DNA from: Chitinophaga rupis
GTDB taxonomy: Bacteria; Bacteroidota; Bacteroidia; Chitinophagales; Chitinophagaceae
Assembly (NCBI RefSeq): GCF_900109685.1
Contig: NZ_FOBB01000002.1
Coordinates: 186,001 to 250,000, forward strand
DNA: 64,000 nt
Reading direction: 5' to 3'
Positions within the stretch are counted from its first letter, which is position 1, and each line of letters begins with the position of its first letter. Shown here one piece after another: positions 52,601-58,993 of this stretch. The translations under genes and the position numbers were made by a program. The notes under the pieces are model-generated. The model made no database searches and was not told where the DNA came from. It was given only the letters and a program-made list of their open reading frames with translations.

Positions 52601-53845
52601 ATCTGCGCCATCCAGGTAAGTGGGCACAAAAAATATTTTCACATTAGTACCAGGGGCATTGTTCAGCTGCTGCTGCCGTATGCGGGTTAATACCGGGTCA
52701 GTGTCTGCATTTTGCAGGTTATGTGTAAGGATCTCACCCGTGCGTGGATGTGAAAGGTCCGGTGTGTCAAGGCTGTCCAGCAGCATTTTCCTGGGGCCTG
52801 TATGCGCAGCCGGCACAAATATAAAAGCTACAATCGTTTTATCCTGTAAAGGTGTTTTGTTCAGCAGGCCCAGGCTGTCAATAAACACGTCCATACCTTT
52901 GTTCCTGAACTCATACCGCCCGCTTTTTATTACCAGCAGGCTGTTTTCCGGTAAGGCCTGCTGCAGCAGGGCTGTAGCTACGGCCAGTATTTTTTTCCGG
53001 GCAGCCTGGCGGCGGTCCTCAAACTGCGCGGCATCCGGTACAAAAGAATCATCAAAACCATTGGGTGTTATAAGGTCGGCGCGCTTACCCAGCAGCTGCT
53101 CACACTCACGGGAAGTGAACTCACTTACACAGGTGAAACAATCGGCAGTAGCTGCCGCAGTTTTTTCCAGGGAGCATTTGGCTACCACATTGTTGTCACG
53201 CGCAGCCTGTTCGGCATTAATGCTGTTAAGGCGGCTGTAAAAAGCTTGTCCGCTGCCGGCAAGTGTTCTGCCCAGCACTGTTGCATGTGTGGTGAATACA
53301 GTGGCTATCTGCGGTATCTTATCTTCCAGGTAAAGGATCCCCGCGCCGGTCATCCATTCATGGAACTGGGCAATTATTTTATCTGTTGCATTCAGGTGGC
53401 AATGGTAAAAATGCGCGATGGCAATACCCGCTGCATATCCGAATATTGCCGGCTCTATATAATCCCATTGCCCGCGCAGGGAATCCAGCCGGTATTTTAC
53501 CCACAGCTCTGTGAACAGCTTGTCTTTTTGTTTGTAAAGCGGTGTAAAGTCTATCAGTATCACCAGCGGTTTTCCCGGAATGTTCCAGCGCCCGGTTCTC
53601 ACGCGCAGGCCTTCATGTTGGATATGCGCTTTCCAGGTGGTGAACAGATTCTTGTTTTCAATAAACTCCGGATGCTCCCCGCTGGCGGTTTGCAGGTCGG
53701 GCCCTATCATGATCAGCCGGTCGCCCCAGCGCTCCTGCAGCAGGCGTGCTTTTGTTGCCAATACGGTGTGTATGCCGCCTACTTTATTGCACACTTCCCA
53801 GCTTACTTCAAAAATATAATCAGGCTCGTATGTTGTGTCTTTCAT
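49679..53845 (-). CDS. Fused glycogen synthase (GT3-like) and alpha-glucan phosphorylase (GT35)
   Basis: A 1388-residue protein. Residues ~1-545 match eukaryotic-type (GT3) glycogen synthase: FEVSWEVCNKVGGIHTVL at the start, FTTHATVLGRTLAGSG, and the donor motif EPWGYTPLE (~440). A linker (~545-580, acidic VVVEEEELL) leads to a glucan phosphorylase of the short GT35 group with an N-terminal NIWWSWQPDAAALFAY domain, RFAPYKRAQLLF, and the pyridoxal-phosphate region EASGTSGMKAVLNG (Lys in GMK). A C-terminal beta domain of ~90 residues ends the chain. Synthesis (from UDP- or ADP-glucose) and phosphorolysis are thus in one polypeptide, a known but poorly understood Bacteroidota architecture. It follows the debranching enzyme by 20 bp. 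Confidence 0.92.
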   Translation of the reverse strand: MKDTTYEPDYIFEVSWEVCNKVGGIHTVLATKARLLQERWGDRLIMIGPDLQTASGEHPEFIENKNLFTTWKAHIQHEGLRVRTGRWNIPGKPLVILIDFTPLYKQKDKLFTELWVKYRLDSLRGQWDYIEPAIFGYAAGIAIAHFYHCHLNATDKIIAQFHEWMTGAGILYLEDKIPQIATVFTTHATVLGRTLAGSGQAFYSRLNSINAEQAARDNNVVAKCSLEKTAAATADCFTCVSEFTSRECEQLLGKRADLITPNGFDDSFVPDAAQFEDRRQAARKKILAVATALLQQALPENSLLVIKSGRYEFRNKGMDVFIDSLGLLNKTPLQDKTIVAFIFVPAAHTGPRKMLLDSLDTPDLSHPRTGEILTHNLQNADTDPVLTRIRQQQLNNAPGTNVKIFFVPTYLDGADGVFNMPYYDVMIGFDLAVFPSYYEPWGYTPLESLAFHIPAVTTALSGFGATVSQLPAYKGQGMYIVARNDNNETEAAAAIAGIIREYAAAGSNAVTAARESAAALSRQFHWEQLISRYYQAYDLALQKSLQREELFRDKPQAAPVVVEEEELLSIPVWRNIQVEPALPAALQPLQNIAANIWWSWQPDAAALFAYIDNTQWELCRHNPPALINSLDLPTVNRLVNDAYFMHMLNHVHERLQQYLQAPPESMPLTAYFSMEYGIYNNLKIYAGGLGVLAGDYLKAASDSYIPLVAVGLLYREGYFKQVISPQGDQLVLPDIMTPGDLPVYPVYDSNGAPLLIPVAFPGRTVSAGVWKVQVGRVSLYLLDTDVPGNRAEDCHIAARLYNSNTELRLQQEILLGIGGVRLLASLNLQPDLYHINEGHAAFAGLERIRQLVQQSHLGFEEALEIVKAGMQFTTHTAVAAAMDTFEEAQLRAYLSYLATDLNIPWERLMAFGRADNGGDRFSMFYLAAHLSQEINAVSRLHEEISRRLLQPLWKDFKPAELHITHVTNGVHTPTWTAEKWKQGYSNSAAAADIWKIRQSLKKDMVQAIRKRLHATLTGTHENTGRILQVLDNLNAATLFIGFARRFAPYKRAQLLFTDLQRLSAIVNNSARPVQIIFAGKAHPDDGDGAGLLKQVIQASRDPRLNNRILFLEDYDMELSALLVKGVDVWLNTPRIGKEASGTSGMKAVLNGALHCSVKDGWWAEAYREDAGWALEGDNIFMQDALQDVQDASLLYSMLENEIVPRFYERNANGVPEKWIAMIRASLSEIAPSYDMMRVVKEYRGSYEKLYQRTQALRADKYALAKQLAAWKKNTRDAWHGIHVMDITLPAGDNPVQKMGEALTAVITLHIGSLAVNDVGVEVLLSRNSQADDYLHVQELEVSAVKNNNITFQCRLPLTFSGTYSYSFRIFAKHPALPHRMDFPLITWI

Positions 53846-53865
53846 CGGGTTTTTATGGGTTGTGT

Positions 53866-55845
53866 TTAAGCTGCCGGAACCGGTTTCGTTTTATAAGTAT
53901 GAATAATATTCTTCATCCTGATCAGCTCTGCTACGCTCCAGGCCTGTGCTACGGCGCCACCGCCGTTATGGGGGTAATCACCGTCAAATACTTCCGGTAT
54001 CGTATGCAGGCATCCTTCTTCCAGTACCGGCTCCATGCCTGCGTACAGCTCTTCCAGCATGGGCAGGGCAGCATCCCGGAACACTCTCAGGCAGGCTGTT
54101 GTAAAATGTGCCAGTAACCAGGGCCATACTGTTCCCTGGTGATAGGCGATATCCCGTACCTGCTGGTTACCGCCGTAATGCCCGTGGTAACGCGGGTCTG
54201 AGGTTGATAACGTGCGCAGGCCGCGGCTGGTAAGCAGCTCGCTCACTACCTTTTCCATTACCTCTGCCTGCTGGTGCGCCGTAAGGGGAGAGTAGTACAA
54301 TGACACTGCAAAAAGCTGGTTGGGTCTGATGGACCAGTCCTTAAACCCGTCCTGCACATGATCGGCCAGGTACCGTTTCTCATAATCCCAAAAGCAATGT
54401 GTAAAAGATGTTCTTATGAGGGGGGGATAAGGTCCCCACTCTTCTTCAAAGCTGCTATCACCTGCTTCATAAGCCAGCTCCAGGCAAAAGCAAATAGCAT
54501 TGTACCAAAGCGCATTCAGCTCCACTGCTTTACCATTGCGGGGTGTTACCGGCCCGCCGTCCACAACGGCATCCATCCATGTTAATGCATCGCCGGTTCT
54601 GCCTGCATTTAACAGGCCGTCAACATCCATTTTAATATCATAATGAGTGCCTTTGCTGTAATGCTGCAGTATGGATGTTAGCTCCCGGTGATAAGTATGC
54701 CATACTTCTTCGGGGCTTTCATAGCCATAATGCACATATTGCTGTAAGGCCCATATCAGCCACAGGGAGGCATCTGCGGTATTATACATAATATGCCCGC
54801 CGCTATCGGTATTAGGCAGCAGCCCGTCTTTAAGACCGGACAATAACGTATTCAGCACCTGGATGAACGCTGGCGCGTTGTCGGTAAGCAGTGTAAGGCC
54901 TGGCAGCGATATGCAGGTATCCCGGCCCCAGGTTCCGAACCAGTAGTAACCAGCTTTGATGCAGGCCGTATCGCCCTTATGGATAATGAACTGGGCGGCC
55001 GCATTTTTAAGATGGTCTTCCATGGTGTGCGGCTTCTTTTTTTCAATTACCTGCGTATTAAATGCCGTATCATAACCGGCGGGGTCTGTGCCTTCCAGGC
55101 CGGCGCCGAATATAATGGACTGGCCGGGAAGAAGGCTAAGCTCAAAATATCCCGGTGTGTACAGATCCTCATGAAAGTCATATCCTCTTTGTGCCTCTTC
55201 CTCGTATTCATAATGGTAATACCAGTCCGGTGTATGTGTAAACGTTACCGGCCCGGATAGCTGCAGGTAAAGGGTGCTGTAGCATTCATATGGTTGTACG
55301 GCAATACCGTTTTCCAGTGGAATGATCTGCTGGTTTACCTGTTCATTATGCCGGGTAAGCGCGTGTACATTCCTGAAGGCCAGCATCGGCAGCAGGCACA
55401 GGGTAACTTCCGCAGGCGCATCCAGCAGGGTATAACGGATCAGCAGGGTATTGGTCTGACCGTCAAAAAGCAGCTCCTTTTTAAGGACGGCATTTCCGAA
55501 CTCGTAGATCCAGGAGGGGAATGGGCTTGCAGAAAATGCGGTGATATACCGGTATCCTTCCGGGTAGTATACCCCGGTATAACGATGTGTGCTTAAACGC
55601 CAGGCGGTATCTTCACTCAGCACCTTTTCATCCAGTGAAGAAAGCAGCACATGCATCTCGTCGCTGTCCGGCATTGCCGGTGCAGCCAGCAGACCGTGAT
55701 ATTTGCGCGTATTGCAGCCGCAAATAGTAGCAGCGCTGTAAGCGCCGTAACCGGAGGTTTGCAGGAATTCCTTGCTGATGGCGGATTCCGGACTGCTCAT
55801 TAAACCTTCGCCGGCCTGTTTAAGTGGGGGAAATGCGGTAAGCAT
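53866..55845 (-). CDS. Glycogen debranching enzyme (amylo-alpha-1,6-glucosidase, GH133-like)
   Basis: 659 residues in two parts. An N-terminal beta-sandwich (~1-230) contains GYGAYSAATICGCNTRKYHGLL, and a GH15/GH133-type (alpha/alpha)6 barrel (~265-640) contains GYYWFGTWGRDTCISLPG and DGGPVTPRNGKAVELNALWY. The catalytic acid is probably in the DVDGLLNAG or GTWGRD region. It hydrolyses alpha-1,6 branch points to release glucose. No signal peptide: cytoplasmic. It is the first gene of the glycogen operon (with the synthase-phosphorylase fusion) and has an operator pair upstream with a perfect TAAATTTG -7 element. Confidence 0.92.
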   Translation of the reverse strand: MLTAFPPLKQAGEGLMSSPESAISKEFLQTSGYGAYSAATICGCNTRKYHGLLAAPAMPDSDEMHVLLSSLDEKVLSEDTAWRLSTHRYTGVYYPEGYRYITAFSASPFPSWIYEFGNAVLKKELLFDGQTNTLLIRYTLLDAPAEVTLCLLPMLAFRNVHALTRHNEQVNQQIIPLENGIAVQPYECYSTLYLQLSGPVTFTHTPDWYYHYEYEEEAQRGYDFHEDLYTPGYFELSLLPGQSIIFGAGLEGTDPAGYDTAFNTQVIEKKKPHTMEDHLKNAAAQFIIHKGDTACIKAGYYWFGTWGRDTCISLPGLTLLTDNAPAFIQVLNTLLSGLKDGLLPNTDSGGHIMYNTADASLWLIWALQQYVHYGYESPEEVWHTYHRELTSILQHYSKGTHYDIKMDVDGLLNAGRTGDALTWMDAVVDGGPVTPRNGKAVELNALWYNAICFCLELAYEAGDSSFEEEWGPYPPLIRTSFTHCFWDYEKRYLADHVQDGFKDWSIRPNQLFAVSLYYSPLTAHQQAEVMEKVVSELLTSRGLRTLSTSDPRYHGHYGGNQQVRDIAYHQGTVWPWLLAHFTTACLRVFRDAALPMLEELYAGMEPVLEEGCLHTIPEVFDGDYPHNGGGAVAQAWSVAELIRMKNIIHTYKTKPVPAA

Positions 55846-55932
55846 AAATGTATGTTTATGAAGCCATGATCAATTGGGTGTTTACATCCACGCTTTCATT
55901 TCATAATTCATTCATTACATCCTGTTTCAGCT

Positions 55933-55998
55933 CAAATTTAACGCTATCTATACCTGTGCGGCAATGACCTTCATTAGCCGGGTGAATGACGTGCATCA
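55933..55998 (-). promoter_or_regulatory. Paired operators and -7 element of the glycogen operon
   Basis: TGACCTTCATTA (55965-55976) and TGACGTGCATCA (55987-55998) start 22 bp apart. On the minus strand TAAATTTG (55940-55933), a perfect TAnnTTTG, lies 28 nt from the start of the proximal half-site, one more than usual. Confidence 0.82.
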
Positions 55999-56033
55999 AC
56001 CTCCTCATTGTCAGTTAAGGAAAAAAGCCTGTC

Positions 56034-56098
56034 TGATAACGATCATTGCTGCGCGTGAGCACGGTCATTCTTTAGGCTTATATCAACATATAATTTAG
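56034..56098 (+). promoter_or_regulatory. Paired operators and -7 element of the USP/site-2 protease operon
   Basis: TGATAACGATCA (56034-56045, perfect) and TGAGCACGGTCA (56056-56067) start 22 bp apart. GTCA begins 27 nt before TAATTTAG (56091-56098). The ATG is at 56127. Confidence 0.87.
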
Positions 56099-56126
56099 TG
56101 TGCAATCTTACCTCAAAACCTATTTT

Positions 56127-56957
56127 ATGGAAAAGATCTTATATGTTACAGATGCCGTGCAGCTAAATATAAAATGCCTTGATTTTGCCTGTTTCCTGTG
56201 TAATCTCACCCATTCCAGGCTTACCGGCGTTTTTCTCGAAAACCTGGAATATGAAGCCCGTTCCAGGAAAGCATTACAGGCGGCGGCTGTCGGTACCCGC
56301 CTGTACGGAAAAACCAGGAAGGAAGTAAAAGAGATCTATTGCGAGGATAACATACAGCATTTCAAAGAAGCTTGTGAGGTCAGGGATGTATGTTGTAATG
56401 TGCATCACGACAGGGGCGTACCCATTCTGGAAGTAATGGCAGAAAGCCGTTATGCCGATCTTATTATAATAGATGCCAACACCTCTTTTACAGAGGAGAG
56501 GGAAGGAGCGCCCACCGGTTTTGTCAGGGATGTGCTGAAACAATCTGAATGCCCGGTGGTAATAGCACCGGAAAGCTTTGAAGCTATAGAGGAGATCATT
56601 TTTACCTACGATAACAGCCGTTCCGCTGCATTCGCCATCCGGCAATTCACCCAGCTGTTCCCGGAATTGCGCGACCGTAAGGTCACCATCGTGAGCGTAA
56701 TGCCCCCCGGCAGATCAACCCTCGACAAGTATAAGCTGAAAGAATGGTTAAAAGATCATTATGACGATATAGCATTTGAGATCATAGAGGACCGCCGCGC
56801 CCGCACCCGGTTATTGGAATACCTGCTGGAGAAAAATAATGCTTTTGTAGTGATGGGCGCTTATGGCCGCAGCCTGCCGTCCAACATTTTTTCACCCAGC
56901 CACGGGCGGCCGGTAGTGGGTACCCTATCACATCCTGTTTTTATTGCACACAATTAA
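56127..56957 (+). CDS. Universal stress protein, tandem UspA domains (USP-4)
   Basis: The ATG at 56127 gives MEKILYVTDAVQLNIKCLDF and 276 residues; the open frame extends to 56100, but that would include only weak leader codons. Domain 1 contains HHDRGVPILEVMAESRYADLIIIDANTSF split over ~98-126 and ends ECPVVIAPESFEAIEE. Domain 2 contains YDNSRSAAFAIRQFTQLFPEL and GAYGRSLPSNIFSPSHGRPV; the nucleotide loop is G-2X-G followed by a Ser/Gly-rich stretch that is not canonical. It ends HPVFIAHN. It heads an operon with a site-2 protease, a fifth USP and a Ca-type pump. In M. tuberculosis the DosR-controlled Rv2623-Rv2626c block similarly links USPs with the Rip3 protease. Confidence 0.93.
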   Translation: MEKILYVTDAVQLNIKCLDFACFLCNLTHSRLTGVFLENLEYEARSRKALQAAAVGTRLYGKTRKEVKEIYCEDNIQHFKEACEVRDVCCNVHHDRGVPILEVMAESRYADLIIIDANTSFTEEREGAPTGFVRDVLKQSECPVVIAPESFEAIEEIIFTYDNSRSAAFAIRQFTQLFPELRDRKVTIVSVMPPGRSTLDKYKLKEWLKDHYDDIAFEIIEDRRARTRLLEYLLEKNNAFVVMGAYGRSLPSNIFSPSHGRPVVGTLSHPVFIAHN

Positions 56958-56966
56958 TTACCGGCC

Positions 56967-58115
56967 ATGGCAAACAAAACAAGCATCATGAAAAAGATCA
57001 AATTACTAACTGTGCTGGGGGTACGTGTAAATATACACTGGACCTTCCTGCTGCTGATTGCCTGGATACTGATCATGCAGGCGGTAAGCCGTGCCAGCAT
57101 GGAGCAAACCATATGGGCATTGGTGGCCATAAGCAGCATATTTGCCTGCGTGGTGCTGCATGAGCTGGGCCACGCGCTGACCGCTTCCTATTATCATATA
57201 AAAACAAGGGATATTACCCTGTACCCGATTGGCGGTATAGCCACTATGGAAAAGCTGCCGTCAAAACCGCCGGAAGAAATTATTATCAGCCTGGCAGGCC
57301 CGCTGGTAAACCTGGTGATAGCGGCCGTGCTGCTGCCCTTTATACCGGATTATGTACCCTTCTGGAAAACTGCAGGTGTGATCGATAATGTGCAGGCCGG
57401 CAATTTCGTGTTATACCTGCACAGCATTAACATGATCCTGGCATTGTTTAACCTGATCCCCGCTTTTCCCATGGATGGCGGCCGGGTATTGAGAGGCATA
57501 CTGGGCCTGTTCCTGCATGATGATAGCCCAACATACATTGCAATATTAACCGGCCGTATTATAGCAACGTTATTTATTCTCATAGGCTTATTTTCCTTTA
57601 ACCTGATACTGCCTGTAATAGGATTGCTGATCGTGTTTGCGGATGCGGGAGAGGAGCAGCTGGTATACCTGCGCACCGCGGTTAAAGGTATACGCTTAAA
57701 GGAGCTGGCGGTGCGCGACTATGCCACTTTGCAGGATGACCTTACCATACAGGAGGTGGCTGAGGAATGGCTGCCCGCACACTATCAGTACTTTGCCATA
57801 ACCGGCAAACACGGGCTTGTGGGAGTAATAACCCGGAGTGTATTATTGCAGGCGCTTGCAGCCGGAAGGTATAACGAGGCTATTGGAACCCTGGTAAGCC
57901 AATCCCCGGAAATATTAGCGGGGGAGCGCACCGGTGACAGCATTATTGATAAGCTGTTACTGCAGAATAATGCAGTTTATCCCGTACTGTCTGATAACCA
58001 GCTGGCCGGAGTACTTAGCCTGGATAGCATTATTGAGTACCTGCTGATCCATGATACACAAAAAAAATCGCAGGGGCACAGGGCTTCTGTAACAAGATTG
58101 CTGCACCAGGCATAA
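56967..58115 (+). CDS. Site-2 protease family protein with C-terminal CBS-like pair (Rip3-like)
   Basis: 382 residues (an alternative Met at 56988 gives MKKIKLLTVLG, closer to family N-termini). Six or so membrane helices carry the zinc motif HELGH in CVVLHELGHALTA and the third ligand in NLIPAFPMDGGRVLRG; PIGGIATME is also a family mark. The C-terminal ~140 residues (LAVRDYATLQDDLTIQEVAE and IDKLLLQNNAVYPVLSDN) are a CBS-domain pair. It should cleave substrates inside the membrane, possibly an anti-sigma factor, with CBS binding of adenine nucleotides as an energy sensor. Rip3 (Rv2625c) of M. tuberculosis has the same arrangement and is in the DosR regulon. The gene lies 9 bp behind USP-4. 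Confidence 0.92.
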   Translation: MANKTSIMKKIKLLTVLGVRVNIHWTFLLLIAWILIMQAVSRASMEQTIWALVAISSIFACVVLHELGHALTASYYHIKTRDITLYPIGGIATMEKLPSKPPEEIIISLAGPLVNLVIAAVLLPFIPDYVPFWKTAGVIDNVQAGNFVLYLHSINMILALFNLIPAFPMDGGRVLRGILGLFLHDDSPTYIAILTGRIIATLFILIGLFSFNLILPVIGLLIVFADAGEEQLVYLRTAVKGIRLKELAVRDYATLQDDLTIQEVAEEWLPAHYQYFAITGKHGLVGVITRSVLLQALAAGRYNEAIGTLVSQSPEILAGERTGDSIIDKLLLQNNAVYPVLSDNQLAGVLSLDSIIEYLLIHDTQKKSQGHRASVTRLLHQA

Positions 58116-58165
58116 AACACCATCTTATCCCGCACTTATTATAAAGACATTTAAAAAATAAGATC

Positions 58166-58987
58166 ATGAAAAAAATACTGCTTGCCTTTGATGACGGACA
58201 TTATTCAAACGGAGCTTTTGAATTTGCCCGCAGGCTGAACGAAATTGAACCCATATTATTAACCGGTGTTTTTTTGCCGCAGGTTGACTTTACCGGCGCC
58301 CTTAATTATGCCAACGGCGGCGCAGGTACGTTTCTGCCGATTATAGAAGACTATTACCCTGACATTATAGCACGGCAGGTGAAGATGTTTGAAGAAGCCT
58401 GTGTACGCCACCAGATAGAGTTCCGTGTACATAAAGATCATTTGGATTTTGCCATGCCGGAGCTCAGAAAAGAAACCCGTTTTGCCGACCTGCTTATACT
58501 GGGCAGCGAAAAGTTCTACAGCAATATAGGCGCCGAAATACCGAATGAATATCTGCGCATGGCGCTGCATGAAGCTGAATGCCCGGTGATACTGGCTCCG
58601 GAGGACTTTAACTTCCCCGCATCAAATGTATTAGCTTACGACGGCAGCGCCGATGCGGTATATGCCATTAAAAGCTTTAGCAGCTTATTCCCGGAACTAT
58701 GCGGGAACAGCACCACCCTGGTATATTCTTCAAACAAATCAAACCCTGAGATGCCGGACCTGCCGTATATCCAGGAGCTGGCCGCACGCCATTTTGCTGA
58801 TCTTAACCTGGAAGTGCTGGCTGCTGATCCCGGAAAATATTTTGAAACCTGGTTAAATGAGATCAAAGATCCCATATTGGTATGCGGTTCATTTGGCCGC
58901 TCCGGTATTTCCCGGACCTTTAAACAGAGCTTTGTAACGCAGGTTACCGGCAGCCATCGTTTACCGGTATTTATTACCCATCGCTAA
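58166..58987 (+). CDS. Universal stress protein, tandem UspA domains (USP-5)
   Basis: 273 residues, more divergent than the other four. It opens MKKILLAFDDGHYSNGAFEF; domain 1 ends AECPVILAPEDFNFPASNVL, and domain 2 has YDGSADAVYAIKSFSSLFPEL and VCGSFGRSGISRTFKQSFVTQV. The nucleotide loop has the form G-S-F-G-R-S-G. It ends LPVFITHR. It follows the site-2 protease by 50 bp and precedes the Ca-type P-type ATPase by only 6 bp, so it belongs to the USP-4 operon. No operator pair is present in the 50-bp gap. Confidence 0.93.
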   Translation: MKKILLAFDDGHYSNGAFEFARRLNEIEPILLTGVFLPQVDFTGALNYANGGAGTFLPIIEDYYPDIIARQVKMFEEACVRHQIEFRVHKDHLDFAMPELRKETRFADLLILGSEKFYSNIGAEIPNEYLRMALHEAECPVILAPEDFNFPASNVLAYDGSADAVYAIKSFSSLFPELCGNSTTLVYSSNKSNPEMPDLPYIQELAARHFADLNLEVLAADPGKYFETWLNEIKDPILVCGSFGRSGISRTFKQSFVTQVTGSHRLPVFITHR

Positions 58988-58993
58988 GATATT

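Noticed and set aside
52208..53240. Long open frames antisense to the glycogen synthase-phosphorylase gene
   Set aside because: They mirror the GC-rich codon use of the real gene, have no family motifs, and lack a promoter or ribosome site.
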